A DNA stretch of 64,000 bases from Paenibacillus rubinfantis (GCF_001486505.1 NZ_LN909066.1:509795-573794), one strand, 5' to 3'. Positions 25,519-35,448 are shown, counted from the stretch's first letter. Made by a program: numbers and translations. The notes: generated by a model not told the origin, from the sequence alone.

Positions 25519-27708
25519 ATGATCAGAAAAGTGATATCCATCATTTCCAGCATGGTGATCGCAGCTAGCCTGTTTTCCATCGGTCCCAGCTATACAGGCG
25601 CGGCGCCGATCGGAGACGCCAATGCTACGATCTTCGGTCCCAACGTCTACGTGTTTGATCCCACGATGCCCGCCTCCGACATTCAGAACGTCGTGAATGA
25701 CGTATTTGCCGTTCAGGAACGAAACGAGTTCGGCAGCGAACGCACCGCGCTCCTGTTTAAGCCGGGCTCCTACAATCTGAACTTTAATGTTGGTTTTAAC
25801 ACGCATGTAGCCGGACTAGGACAAAATCCGGGCGACGTCAACATCAATGGCGGCCTGAACGTAAACGCGGACTGGGATAATGGCAATGCCACCCGGAACT
25901 TTTGGCGTACGATCGAGAATTTGACGATCTCGCCTTCGAGCGGCACAACTCAAATCGCAGTCTCCCAAGCAGCGCCGTTAAGACGCCTCCATATCAAAGG
26001 CCAGCTTGATCTGTTTGACTTCGATTCCAACTGGAACGCAGGCTGGGCCAGCGGCGGCTTCCTGGCTGATTCCATCGTTGATGGACTGGTCGTCCCTGCC
26101 TCCCAGCAGCAATGGCTATCCCGCAACAGCCAATGGAGCTCTTGGAATAACGGGGTTTGGAACATGGTGTTTGTGGGTTCGAACAACGCGCCGGCCGGAC
26201 AATTTCCCGATCCTCCCTACACGGTTGTCCCCAAGACGCCCGTCATCCGCGAGAAACCGTATTTGTTCCTCAACAACGCCGGACAATACCAAGTATTCGT
26301 CCCCTCCCTCCAAAGGGATACGCAGGGGGTTAGCTGGGCCTCCGGCAACACGCCGGGGACGGCCATTCCGCTCGATCAGTTCTACATTGCCAAGCCGGAT
26401 ACAGCTACTGCAGCCAGCATAAATTCCGCACTAGGTCAGGGTAAGCATCTGCTGTTCACGCCGGGTTTCTTCCATTTAGATGACACGATTCGGATCACGA
26501 ATCCTAATACGGTCGTGCTTGGAATCGGCATTCCTACGCTCGTGCCCGACAACGGCCAGCCCGCCATGACCGTCGCCGATGTTGATGGCGTCAAAATCGC
26601 CGGGCTTACGTTTGATGCCGGGCCGGTGAAGACCCCCGTCCTTCTAGAGGTTGGCCCTGCCGGAAGCAGCGTGAGACACGCGACCAACCCCACCTCTCTA
26701 CATGATCTGACCTTCAGAATCGGCGGGTTTGCTAATGGCCAAACGGACGTGGGCGTTCAAATCAACAGCGACGACGTGGTCGCCGATCACTTCTGGATTT
26801 GGCGTGCCGATCACGGCGCCGGAGCCGGATGGACCAGCAATGTCTCCAAGAACGGCCTTGTCGTCAACGGAGACGCGGTCACGATCTACGGGCTGTTTAA
26901 CGAGCATCATAACGAGTATCAGACCCTTTGGAACGGTAACGGGGGCAGGGTGTATTTCTATCAATCCGAAATTCCGTACGATGTCCCCAACCAATCCGCC
27001 TGGATGTCGCAGGGAGGCATTGTTAATGGTTACGCCTCCTACAAGGTAGCCGATTCCGTTACGACCCATGAAGCATGGGGGTTAGGGATCTACTCCTATT
27101 TCCGGGATGCCACCGTCAAGCTCAACAGTGCAATCGAGGTGCCGGATGTTCCCGGGGTTAAGCTCCATCACGCCACCACGGTGTGGCTGAACGGCACCCC
27201 AGGCAGCGAAATCACTCATGTTGTCAATGACGCCGGCGGACGAGTTTATGCAAACAGCCCTAGCACGGCGATGAGACAAACCCTTACGGAATATCCCGCA
27301 AATGATTCCGGAGAGACGGCATTGATCCGCAACGGCTGGACCGCGACATCCACGCCATCCAGCTCCGAAGCGGCGGCCAATCTGCTGGACGGCAGCCTGG
27401 ATACCCGCTGGACCACGGGCGTGCCGATGGCTCCTGGCCAATCGCTTGTCATTGATATGAAGACGGCGAACGAGTTTACCAAAATCGTGATGGATTCAAC
27501 CGGCAGTAACGACGACTACGCCCGCGGTTATGAAATCTACGTGTCCAACGACGGCTTGAACTGGGGCAGCGCGATCGCCGCTGGTTCGGGCAGCGGGCCT
27601 GCGGTGAGCGTCACTTTTGCGCCACAGCATGCCCGCTACATCCAGGTCGTGCAAACAGGCACCGCCTCGAATTGGTGGTCCATTCGCGAAGTGAATGTGT
27701 TCCGTTAA
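25519..27708 (+). CDS. Secreted beta-helix protein with C-terminal F5/8 (discoidin) carbohydrate-binding domain
   Basis: Large exported protein, 729 residues. The signal peptide is MIRKVISIISSMVIAASLFS with likely cleavage near TGAAP. Residues about 40-580 show repeats typical of a right-handed parallel beta-helix of the pectate-lyase/GH55-like kind (LLFKPGSYNLNFNVGF, then a second start HLLFTPGFFHLDDTIRI, and INSDDVVADHFWIWRADHG). Residues about 600-729 are a discoidin domain (LDGSLDTRWTTG, YEIYVSNDGLNWG, YIQVVQTG). A glucan-degrading enzyme is the best guess, but I cannot place it in a numbered GH family with certainty. ATG 25519 follows GGGAGGG. A perfect cre site lies upstream. Confidence 0.8.
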   Translation: MIRKVISIISSMVIAASLFSIGPSYTGAAPIGDANATIFGPNVYVFDPTMPASDIQNVVNDVFAVQERNEFGSERTALLFKPGSYNLNFNVGFNTHVAGLGQNPGDVNINGGLNVNADWDNGNATRNFWRTIENLTISPSSGTTQIAVSQAAPLRRLHIKGQLDLFDFDSNWNAGWASGGFLADSIVDGLVVPASQQQWLSRNSQWSSWNNGVWNMVFVGSNNAPAGQFPDPPYTVVPKTPVIREKPYLFLNNAGQYQVFVPSLQRDTQGVSWASGNTPGTAIPLDQFYIAKPDTATAASINSALGQGKHLLFTPGFFHLDDTIRITNPNTVVLGIGIPTLVPDNGQPAMTVADVDGVKIAGLTFDAGPVKTPVLLEVGPAGSSVRHATNPTSLHDLTFRIGGFANGQTDVGVQINSDDVVADHFWIWRADHGAGAGWTSNVSKNGLVVNGDAVTIYGLFNEHHNEYQTLWNGNGGRVYFYQSEIPYDVPNQSAWMSQGGIVNGYASYKVADSVTTHEAWGLGIYSYFRDATVKLNSAIEVPDVPGVKLHHATTVWLNGTPGSEITHVVNDAGGRVYANSPSTAMRQTLTEYPANDSGETALIRNGWTATSTPSSSEAAANLLDGSLDTRWTTGVPMAPGQSLVIDMKTANEFTKIVMDSTGSNDDYARGYEIYVSNDGLNWGSAIAAGSGSGPAVSVTFAPQHARYIQVVQTGTASNWWSIREVNVFR

Positions 27709-27731
27709 GTTCAGCTTTAACCGCCACAGGT

Positions 27732-27780
27732 AAAAAAACAGCCCCGCAACCGCTCCGAAGAGCGAGATGCGAGGCTGTTC
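27732..27780. terminator. Terminator between the beta-helix gene and tRNA-Leu
   Basis: AACAGCCCCGCA / TGCGAGGCTGTT stem with an inner CGCTCCGAAGAGCG hairpin; seven Ts follow on the minus strand, so it mainly ends the tRNA transcript, and it may stop the plus-strand gene too. Confidence 0.75.
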
Positions 27781-27790
27781 TACTTAAGGA

Positions 27791-27875
<85 letters not shown>

Positions 27876-27978
27876 GTTTGTTGGTTGATGCAAGGTTTTG
27901 CAGCAACGAAATATATAATATCACTTATCTTCTGAAGAGTCAACAAGAAACTTAAGTCAGGTCTAAAAGTATGAGGAT

Positions 27979-28042
27979 GAAGCCCTCCCCTAGATCGGAC
28001 CCCCTGTCACTTGGTCCGCTCGATTTTACAGGGACGGGCTTC
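27979..28042. other. Compound stem-loop downstream of the GH2 gene
   Basis: Outer arms GAAGCCCTCCC (27979-27989) and GGGACGGGCTTC (28031-28042) pair with one bulge; inside, CGGACC (27996-28001) pairs with GGTCCG (28013-28018). No T-run follows on either strand. It sits 16 bases after the end of the arabinoside operon and may be its 3' stabiliser or terminator. Confidence 0.45.
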
Positions 28043-28057
28043 TCCTTCTCTACAAGA

Positions 28058-29827
28058 CTATCTTAAATGAATCTCCCGAATTTTCTCCATTGGGAATTTC
28101 GGCTTCCGGTCCTCTGTAAGCAATCCGTTGATTTCTTGCTGGACATCGGTTAATTGCGTATAGCAGAAGCCGCAAATATAATCCACCTGTTTGATCGCCT
28201 GAATCAGGCCGTCGAAGCGCTCCAGAAACTCTTCATCCGTTTGTACCTGATGCCCGTACCCCCAACCTTTCTCCGACTCGAAAGCAATCCCGCCAAATTC
28301 GGTGATCATGATGGGTTGACCTTTGTACTCGTAGCCTTCAGCCAATGCGTACTTCCATTGGTTGCAGGTCGTTTCCTTGTGGACGATCGCGTCCTTGTTC
28401 CCTGCATACCGTTTCAGGAAGCCCTCTCCCGTCTCGACATAGTCATGCAGCGTAAGAATATCCGAGATCGTGTGCTCCCATCCGTCATTGGTAATCACCG
28501 GGCGGTGCGGGTCAATCGACTTGGTCAGATAATAGATACTTTCCGTAAATTTCTGCTGTCTTGGATCATGCAGAATATAAGGAATTCCCCATGACTCATT
28601 AAACGGCACCCAGGTGATAATGCTCGGATGATTATATTGCTGATGGACAATTTCCAGCCATTCCTTCGTAAAGTTCGCCACCGCATCATCGTGAAATTCA
28701 AACGTTGCCGCCATTTCCGACCAGACCAGAAGCCCTTTCACGTCACACCAATACAGGAAACGGGCATCTTCGATTTTCATATGCTTGCGTACGCCGTTAT
28801 AACCCATCTCCAGCATGGCGTCGATGTCGGCAATCAACGCCTCCTCGCTTGGCGGCGTCAAGTGACTGTCCGGCCAATAGCCTTGATCCAGCATTAGTCT
28901 CTGGTAGACCGGCACATTGTTGAGCAGGACCTTGCCTTTTTCGATTGAAATCTTTCGCATGCCGAAATAGGAGAACACGCGATCCACCACGATCTCATCC
29001 CTATACAACACAAATTCTACATCATAGAGATTCGGCTGATTTGGCGACCAGAAGCTTCTTTTCCACGGCCCGTTCGCTTCATGCACCAGGTCGACTTCCA
29101 CGCTTAAGCGAGGCCGATCAACCGCCAGGCTGACCGTCTTTATATGGTGATCCTTCAGGGTCACGATGGCTTCGAGCCTCAGGCTCCCCGCCGCCGCAGT
29201 CTCCAGACCCAGCACCCGGTAGTCCAACGACACTTTGGCGCGATCCAGATCAGGGGTGATTTTTACCGAATCCAGCCTTTGCTCCGCCACGTACTCCAGC
29301 CAGACCGTCTGCCAAATGCCCGTGCTTTGGACATAGAAGCACTCGAAGTTGTTTTTCGTCCAACGCTGCTTGCCCCGAGGTTGAGTGCAGTCATTACTGT
29401 CCTCAGCTTTGAGCGTAATAACATTATCCTCCCCAAAGGTCAGATACAGCGTGATATCGAGGGAAAATGCCGCGTAAGCCCCCTGATGTCCGCCCGCCAG
29501 CTCTCCGTTCACCCATACCTTTGCGAGATAATCCACCGCCTGAAAGTGCAGGATCACTCGCTTTCCTTCTGCTTCCTTCGGAATCGCCACCCGCCTGCTG
29601 TACCACACCCGCGTATGGAATTCCTCCACGCCGATGCCGCTTGCCTTGGTTTCGTAAGTAAACGGGACCTTAATTTTATGCGTACCCGCCAGCTGTTCCT
29701 GCCACTTTTCGGTTTCCCCAACATTCTGATCGTCAAAGCGGAAGTCCCACTCGCCGTTTAGGTTCATCCACTCGTTCCGGACGAACTGTGGTCTTGGATA
29801 ATCTTTGATATAGCCCTTGGTTGTCAT
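28058..29827 (-). CDS. Glycoside hydrolase family 2 (beta-galactosidase/beta-glucuronidase type)
   Basis: Retaining exo-glycosidase, 589 residues, cytoplasmic (no signal peptide). N-terminal jelly-roll sugar-binding domain (about 1-180, with LNGEWDFRFDD and VWYSRRVAIP), an immunoglobulin-like domain (about 180-280), and a TIM barrel containing the acid/base Glu in PFNESWGIPY and the nucleophile Glu in MITEFGGIAFE. It is shorter than LacZ, as in many oligosaccharide-trimming GH2 enzymes. AGGAGG precedes ATG 29827. It is the last gene of an operon with a GH51 arabinofuranosidase and an importer, so arabinose- or galactose-containing plant oligosaccharides are likely substrates (inference). Confidence 0.9.
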   Translation of the reverse strand: MTTKGYIKDYPRPQFVRNEWMNLNGEWDFRFDDQNVGETEKWQEQLAGTHKIKVPFTYETKASGIGVEEFHTRVWYSRRVAIPKEAEGKRVILHFQAVDYLAKVWVNGELAGGHQGAYAAFSLDITLYLTFGEDNVITLKAEDSNDCTQPRGKQRWTKNNFECFYVQSTGIWQTVWLEYVAEQRLDSVKITPDLDRAKVSLDYRVLGLETAAAGSLRLEAIVTLKDHHIKTVSLAVDRPRLSVEVDLVHEANGPWKRSFWSPNQPNLYDVEFVLYRDEIVVDRVFSYFGMRKISIEKGKVLLNNVPVYQRLMLDQGYWPDSHLTPPSEEALIADIDAMLEMGYNGVRKHMKIEDARFLYWCDVKGLLVWSEMAATFEFHDDAVANFTKEWLEIVHQQYNHPSIITWVPFNESWGIPYILHDPRQQKFTESIYYLTKSIDPHRPVITNDGWEHTISDILTLHDYVETGEGFLKRYAGNKDAIVHKETTCNQWKYALAEGYEYKGQPIMITEFGGIAFESEKGWGYGHQVQTDEEFLERFDGLIQAIKQVDYICGFCYTQLTDVQQEINGLLTEDRKPKFPMEKIREIHLR

Positions 29828-29841
29828 GTCTTACCTCCTGT

Positions 29842-31854
29842 TTACGGGTTCGTTCTTATTTCCAGTGCATAGATGGATGAAGGGCGAAGCGGATATCCAG
29901 CCTTCCAAGCCTCAAACGGGACAACGCTCATTCTGCTGGTGATCCGATCCGGCTCAAAGACGGTGTTCACATCCTGCTCGGAATCTCCCGTAATAACATG
30001 AAGCAAGGTTCCCTCCGAAACCTCAAGCCCGCGCAAATCAAGAGTGACTGTCACTTCATGCAAGCTCCGATTTACGATAAAGACCGTGATCACACTTCCT
30101 TCTTCATTGGTGCAGGCCACCACATCCAGATCTGGCAGGGCATTCAGGTTGATTGGAGCCAACTTGTTCGATTGTACGGCGAAGGTGCCGCATTTGGCGC
30201 GCACAGGCAGCAAGCGCGTCATGTTCCGCCCCGCATAAAGCTTCATGACTTCATAGGTTGGGGTTCCGTAAACGGTGAGCGGGTGTCCGCTCCACCCCGG
30301 CAGCTTGCCGCAATACTGATCGGCGTAATTATCGCCAACCCGAATGCATCCCCCAAGCCAACCGTTTACCAAATCGGAGAAGCTGCCGATATGCACCAGA
30401 TCGCTGGAACGCAGCATTTCGTTTAGATTGGCCGCATTGGCAACCGCTGCGCCCAGCGTATGCTCATCCGGCAATCCCTTTCTGACGTTATTGGGATAAT
30501 ACATCGTGTTGTATTCGGTAATCGCCAGCTTCACATGGCTGTGTTTCGGATGCGACAAGATTTGCTCTCTTGTCTCCTCGATATTGTGTCTCGTCCATTC
30601 CGGGAAGCTGGCGATCGCCTTATAACGCTCTTCCGCTGGAGTGCTGCGGTCCATCGCAAATCGGTTGTACCCGTGATACAAATGCAAGGTTAAGTAATCG
30701 ATCTGATCGCCGGCGATCTCAAGCACTGCCTTGTTCCAGGCTTGATCGGTATGCCCGCAGGCTAGAATCACTATCGTGGGGTCGGCCGCCTTCATGGCTT
30801 CGATAAAGGAAACCGTTCGCCGGGCGAAATCTTCGGCCGTACACGTTCCTACCTGCCAAGCTCCCCATACCTCGTTGCCGATCTCCCAATACTTCACATT
30901 ATAGGGTTCAGGGTGTCCATTCGCGGCGCGTACCGCCCCCATCGGCGTATCCGCATCCCCATTGCAATATTCAATCCACAGTGCAGCTTCCGCTGGTGTC
31001 CCAGAGCCGTCATTCACACAAATCAGCGGTTCGACCTGCAGCTCCCGGCAAAAGTCGATAAATTCATCCGTGCCAAAATATTTGCTCGTCCAGCCGCCCC
31101 ACGCCTCGTTATACATGACCGGACGTTCAAGGACCGGCCCGATGCCATGCTCAAAGTGATACGCGCTGATATAGTTGCCGGCCAACCTCATCATCCCGGC
31201 ATTTAAATCCTTCGTCATTTCAACAACTTCCCGCTTCACAAACCCGATATGATCCTCCGGAAGCAGGGAGAGATGATCGATCCAGAGCATGCCGGTGGAT
31301 ACGCTGTCCTGCCATCTCGGATGTTCCGCCGGTACATACACTCGAAATTCCGCGTCGGCGCAATCCCTTTTGATCGCCAGCATCACCTCATATTCCCGCC
31401 AATTGTGACCGTTAAGTTCGATTCGCTCCAGACCTAACCGTTCTTGACTGATCCGATCTACGGCCTCAACAATCACATAGGTAAGCTCAATCGAAGCCCG
31501 GGCGACCAGTTTGACCACATAACGAATCGGCCCTTTGAGCGCAAGCTTCTGAGCGATCCCCGCAAAGGCTTCATCATCGCTGTGGATTCGGATGCGCTGG
31601 GCGCGTCCCGAATGCTTGGGCGCTGGAGCTTCCAGCGCATACTTGGTATTGCGCCCGTTCGTGTAAGGATACCATTGCCCCGACACCTCGGCTTTCCCTT
31701 CCGCTTCGCTCTCAAAATCCATATCTTTCAGCGGAAAAGCCAGCATCGCTTCCATATGATCCCGGATGTCTTCAACGAAATGTCCAAACAGGTAGGGGTT
31801 AATTTGATGCTCGCTTGCCCGGCTTCCGTCGATCGTAATCGTTGCTTTATTCAT
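29842..31854 (-). CDS. Alpha-L-arabinofuranosidase, glycoside hydrolase family 51
   Basis: Removes terminal alpha-L-arabinofuranosyl residues from arabinan or arabinoxylan fragments, in the cytoplasm (no signal peptide). 670 residues, longer than the ~500-residue AbfA type, because of an N-terminal carbohydrate-binding-like domain (about 1-190). The barrel has the acid/base Glu in YWEIGNEVWGAW and the nucleophile Glu in KLAITEYNTMY; a beta-sandwich ends the protein. Start is ATG 31854 or the adjoining TTG 31857; GGAGG is ten or seven bases upstream respectively. It lies 24 bases after the permease gene and 14 before the GH2 gene, one operon. Confidence 0.92.
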   Translation of the reverse strand: MNKATITIDGSRASEHQINPYLFGHFVEDIRDHMEAMLAFPLKDMDFESEAEGKAEVSGQWYPYTNGRNTKYALEAPAPKHSGRAQRIRIHSDDEAFAGIAQKLALKGPIRYVVKLVARASIELTYVIVEAVDRISQERLGLERIELNGHNWREYEVMLAIKRDCADAEFRVYVPAEHPRWQDSVSTGMLWIDHLSLLPEDHIGFVKREVVEMTKDLNAGMMRLAGNYISAYHFEHGIGPVLERPVMYNEAWGGWTSKYFGTDEFIDFCRELQVEPLICVNDGSGTPAEAALWIEYCNGDADTPMGAVRAANGHPEPYNVKYWEIGNEVWGAWQVGTCTAEDFARRTVSFIEAMKAADPTIVILACGHTDQAWNKAVLEIAGDQIDYLTLHLYHGYNRFAMDRSTPAEERYKAIASFPEWTRHNIEETREQILSHPKHSHVKLAITEYNTMYYPNNVRKGLPDEHTLGAAVANAANLNEMLRSSDLVHIGSFSDLVNGWLGGCIRVGDNYADQYCGKLPGWSGHPLTVYGTPTYEVMKLYAGRNMTRLLPVRAKCGTFAVQSNKLAPINLNALPDLDVVACTNEEGSVITVFIVNRSLHEVTVTLDLRGLEVSEGTLLHVITGDSEQDVNTVFEPDRITSRMSVVPFEAWKAGYPLRPSSIYALEIRTNP

Positions 31855-31878
31855 CAAGAGTTAACCTCCGTTTACGCA

Positions 31879-32775
31879 TTATCCTTTAATCGAACCGATC
31901 ATAACGCCTTTGACAAAATGCCGCTGCACAAATGGATACATAATCAGTACCGGCAGGCTCGAAACAATAATTACGGCATATTTAATGCTCTCAGATAAAA
32001 GAATCTTCTCTTCCATCCCAACGTTGCCGCCGTCAACACCCGCCGATTGGCTGATCATCAGGATTTCCCGCAACACCAGTTGGAGAGGGTACAGATCCTC
32101 GCTGCGAATATAGATCAGGGCATTAAAGAAGGCATTCCAGTGCCCCACCGCATAAAACAAAACCATGACCGCCAAAATCGGCTTGGACAACGGCAGGATG
32201 ATGCTGATCAGCAACCGCCAGTTGGAGCAGCCGTCGATATGCGCCGCCTCCTGCAGCTCCCAAGGGATACTGGATTGGAAATACGTTCTCATGACGATCA
32301 AATTGTAGGTCGAGATCGCCCCTGGAATAATCAAGGCCCACATCGTATCGACCATTCCAAGATTTTTGACCAGCAGGTAGCTCGGAATCAGCCCGCCGCT
32401 GAAAAACATCGTCAGGGTAATGATCAGCATCAACCCCTTCCGTCCTGGTAAATCCGGACGCGATAACGGGTAGGCCGCCAGCAGGGTCATCCCAATATTA
32501 ATCAGCGTACCCACCACCGTGTATAGAATGGAGTTGCGGTAGCCGGTCCAAATTTGTTCATTGTGCAAAATGTTGTTGTAAGCTTCAAGGGTCGTGCCCT
32601 TCGGAAGCAGCCACACTTCCCCGTTCAACACCCTTGCAGGATCGCTGAACGAGGCGCTAACTACAAATAACAAAGGATACAGCACGATAACAATGATCAC
32701 CGCAGCGATCAAATATACGATAACATCGAACCAACGTTCGTCCGATGGACCTTTCGTCACTACCTCTTTAGCCAT
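31879..32775 (-). CDS. Carbohydrate ABC transporter permease (LplC type)
   Basis: Second membrane subunit of a CUT1 oligosaccharide importer, 298 residues with six spans. The cytoplasmic coupling loop ELQEAAHIDGCSNWRLLIS (EAA motif) marks where the ATPase docks. The sequence RVLNGEVWLLPKGTTLEAYN and the C-terminal FVQRHFVKGVMIGSIKG are typical of LplC/YtcP permeases that work with long lipoproteins. It lies 15 bases after the partner permease gene. No ATPase gene is in the operon. Confidence 0.92.
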   Translation of the reverse strand: MAKEVVTKGPSDERWFDVIVYLIAAVIIVIVLYPLLFVVSASFSDPARVLNGEVWLLPKGTTLEAYNNILHNEQIWTGYRNSILYTVVGTLINIGMTLLAAYPLSRPDLPGRKGLMLIITLTMFFSGGLIPSYLLVKNLGMVDTMWALIIPGAISTYNLIVMRTYFQSSIPWELQEAAHIDGCSNWRLLISIILPLSKPILAVMVLFYAVGHWNAFFNALIYIRSEDLYPLQLVLREILMISQSAGVDGGNVGMEEKILLSESIKYAVIIVSSLPVLIMYPFVQRHFVKGVMIGSIKG

Positions 32776-32790
32776 GTTTCGTCCCCTCCA

Positions 32791-33750
32791 TTACCACAGG
32801 CTCGTCTCCGATGTTTTGCGCGCGAACCGGTTCACCAACAGCAGCAAAGTCAAGTTAATCAAGGAATTAAATAACCCGATCGCGGCCGTATAGCTGTATT
32901 CGCCCTTCAAAATCCCGGTCGTATACACAAACGTGGAAATCACGTCGCTCGCCTCGAGATTCAAGTTGTTTTGCATGAGCAAAATTTTCTCAAACCCGAT
33001 GTTCATGAATTGCCCGATATCCAGAATGAGCAAGATGACGATGACGGGGACGATGCCCGGAAGAGAGACGTGCCAGATTCGCCGCATCCGCGAGGCTCCG
33101 TCCATCTTGGCTGCTTCATACAGCTGCGGATTAATTCCGCTCAGCGCTGCGATATAGATAATCGATTGCCACCCCATGTTCTGCCAAATGTTCGAGCCGA
33201 TAAAGATCGTCTTAAACCATCCGGCCGATTCCATGAAGCGGATCTCCGATCCCCCCAAGGCTTGGATCAACATATTGATCGGGCCGTTGGTAGACAGTAG
33301 CACGGTTAAGATTCCGACGATGACGACAACCGAAATAAAGTGCGGGATATAGGTGATGTTTTGCAGCAGCTTGCTGTAGGATTTGCTTCGAATCTCGTTA
33401 ATGAGAAGGGCGAGCAAGATTGGAATCGGAAAAGCGATAAGCAGGGAGAACAGATTGATGGAGAGCGTGTTCCAGAGTAGTCTCCAGAAATAATACGAAT
33501 CAAAGAACCGCTGAAAATTTTCGAATCCAACCCAACTGCTGCCTAAAATTCCTTTGCCCGGATTGAAATTTTTGAACGCGATCTGCAGCCCGTATAATGG
33601 GCCGTAATGAAACAGCAAATACCATGCGATCGGCAGCAGCAGCATGAGATACAGGTCGTATCTCCTGGCGATCTGCCGGATGAGGCGGCTGCCCCGTTCC
33701 TTTCGGAACCGGGGCGCCGCGGCAGTCTCATGGATTTCTGCGTTCTTCAT
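32791..33750 (-). CDS. Carbohydrate ABC transporter permease (LplB type)
   Basis: First membrane subunit of the same importer, about 319 residues with six spans. It opens with a basic segment, then LYLMLLLPIAWYLLFHYGP and the LplB-typical YGLQIAFKNFNPGKGILGS. The EAA loop is YEAAKMDGASRMRRIWHVSLP. ATG 33750 is used (GGAG nine bases upstream); ATG 33756 lies only three bases from the site. It sits between the binding-protein gene and the second permease, all co-directional with short gaps. Confidence 0.92.
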   Translation of the reverse strand: MKNAEIHETAAAPRFRKERGSRLIRQIARRYDLYLMLLLPIAWYLLFHYGPLYGLQIAFKNFNPGKGILGSSWVGFENFQRFFDSYYFWRLLWNTLSINLFSLLIAFPIPILLALLINEIRSKSYSKLLQNITYIPHFISVVVIVGILTVLLSTNGPINMLIQALGGSEIRFMESAGWFKTIFIGSNIWQNMGWQSIIYIAALSGINPQLYEAAKMDGASRMRRIWHVSLPGIVPVIVILLILDIGQFMNIGFEKILLMQNNLNLEASDVISTFVYTTGILKGEYSYTAAIGLFNSLINLTLLLLVNRFARKTSETSLW

Positions 33751-33782
33751 GAACATCCACTCCTATCCCATCGAGGATCTGC

Positions 33783-35351
33783 CTATTTAGCCATTTTGTC
33801 ATAAGCGTCTTGATAAATTTGTTGAAGCTCTTCAATGTTCATCTTCTTCAACGTCGATTGGAACTCTTCCCACTTGTCGAAGCTCAAAGCCCCTGCAATA
33901 AACTTGGTGCTTTGCTCTTCATAATACTTGTCGATATCGTTGCGAAGCGTATTCACCTTTTGCGCTGTTTGCTCATCAAACATCGGTGCGGCATAACGGA
34001 TTTGCGGCATGTACGGCGCCAATGCTTTTTGCGCTTCCTGCACTTGAGGAGGATTAATATAGGAAGCGACGTATTCGCTGATCAGGTGAGGTGCGCCTCC
34101 CCCGGCATACGGAGTCAGCTTCGGCTGCGTCTCGGCTGTAGCAAATTCCGGCTTATAGGTTGGGATTCCGTCGACCAGCTCGTAATGCTCGCCTTCTCGC
34201 CCGAATCTCAGCAGGGTCGAACCTTCATCGCTGTAGAAATAGTCGATCCAGCGCATGGACACTTCCGGATGTTTATTAACCGAGGTGATGGCAAACGCAC
34301 CTTGGTCGCGCGGAACCGGAGCCCCCTGGCTTTGCAGGCGATCGCCGTGCGGCCCTTCAAACGGCGCAATCCCCGTGTATTGATCCGCAATCGGCAGGAA
34401 ATTGTTGTTGGTCTGGTCAAAGAACACTCCCGTATTTCCCGAGCCTTGTTTGGCCAAATACTGCGCTTCTGTATGGGAGAACACTTCATGATCCAGCAGG
34501 TTCTCTTGATACAGCTTGTTCAGGAACACCAACAGCTCTTTGTTGCGCTCGCTCCCCATCCAGATCTCAACCTTGTCGTCAACGATATTCACGTTGTAGC
34601 CGAATTGCTGGTCGAGCCCAAACGAACCGCTCATCGCAACAACAATTGGAAGGCCGGTGCGGGCTGTGATCGGAATTTCATCCTGCTGTCCGTTCCCGTT
34701 CGGGTCCTGATCCCGGAACGCCACAAGCACTTCGTACAGCTCCTCCAGCGTTTCCGGCACTTTCAGATTCAACTTCTCCAGCCAGGCCGTATTGATCCAT
34801 CTCTTGTCCGTACGGGCCGAGTCCAACGTCACGATGCCCGGGATTGTGTAAATATGACCCTCCGGCGTGGTGATTGATGCGCGGATTTCCGGATACTCCT
34901 CCATGAGTTTGTTCAGGTTCGGCGCGTATTCTTCGATCAGATTCTCGAGTGGAATCAATTGACCGCCGGACCCGTAACGAACCGCCTCCAGAGGAGAGAT
35001 CGCGGACCGGTACATAATATCCGGCAACTCGTTGGACGCAAACAACAGATTCTTCTTCTCGGCAAAACCGTCGGTTGGAGATTCGATGAACTCCATCTGG
35101 ACATTGCTCATTTTCTCGTAATCCTGGAACACCGGCATGTCCTTAAACGGCCCGTTTACCGGGGCAATTCGGGTGAACATCTTCAGCTTGACCGGCTCCT
35201 GGACGATCGGGAACCCCTCTTTGCTGACCTCGGTTCCTCCGCCTCCCTCCGAAGCATTGTTCTTGGCGCCGGAGCCGGAACCGCAACCTCCCAGCACCAA
35301 CGCCGCAATCAGCATCGTGCTGATCGTGGCTTTTCCCCAATGTTTTCGCAT
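33783..35351 (-). CDS. Extracellular solute-binding lipoprotein (LplA type) of the arabinoside importer
   Basis: Binds an oligosaccharide at the cell surface. 522 residues, the long LplA-like class. The signal peptide TISTMLIAALVLGGC carries the lipobox LGGC, followed by a Ser/Gly/Asn linker. Acidic patches such as DQDPNGNGQQDEIP look like a calcium-binding loop often seen in this class. Start ATG 35351 is eleven bases after GGAGG; ATG 35360 nearly touches the site. First gene of the operon ending with GH51 and GH2. Upstream are a promoter, a cre site and AraC-type repeats. Confidence 0.92.
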   Translation of the reverse strand: MRKHWGKATISTMLIAALVLGGCGSGSGAKNNASEGGGGTEVSKEGFPIVQEPVKLKMFTRIAPVNGPFKDMPVFQDYEKMSNVQMEFIESPTDGFAEKKNLLFASNELPDIMYRSAISPLEAVRYGSGGQLIPLENLIEEYAPNLNKLMEEYPEIRASITTPEGHIYTIPGIVTLDSARTDKRWINTAWLEKLNLKVPETLEELYEVLVAFRDQDPNGNGQQDEIPITARTGLPIVVAMSGSFGLDQQFGYNVNIVDDKVEIWMGSERNKELLVFLNKLYQENLLDHEVFSHTEAQYLAKQGSGNTGVFFDQTNNNFLPIADQYTGIAPFEGPHGDRLQSQGAPVPRDQGAFAITSVNKHPEVSMRWIDYFYSDEGSTLLRFGREGEHYELVDGIPTYKPEFATAETQPKLTPYAGGGAPHLISEYVASYINPPQVQEAQKALAPYMPQIRYAAPMFDEQTAQKVNTLRNDIDKYYEEQSTKFIAGALSFDKWEEFQSTLKKMNIEELQQIYQDAYDKMAK

Positions 35352-35393
35352 CTTCTGCATGACCTCCTTTGTGAATGGCAAAACATCGATTCT

Positions 35394-35407
35394 TGTAAGC
35401 GTTTACT
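35394..35407. promoter_or_regulatory. cre site in the leader of the arabinoside operon
   Basis: TGTAAGCGTTTACT matches the cre consensus at 13 of 14 positions on either strand. It lies just downstream of the predicted start point, the roadblock position. Confidence 0.65.
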
Positions 35408-35420
35408 CGGATGTGAATTC

Positions 35421-35448
35421 ATTATAGTTGATCCGCTTCGGCTCCAAA
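35421..35448 (-). promoter_or_regulatory. Promoter of the arabinoside import operon
   Basis: Minus-strand TTTGGA (35448-35443), 16-base spacer, TATAAT (35426-35421). Confidence 0.55.
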
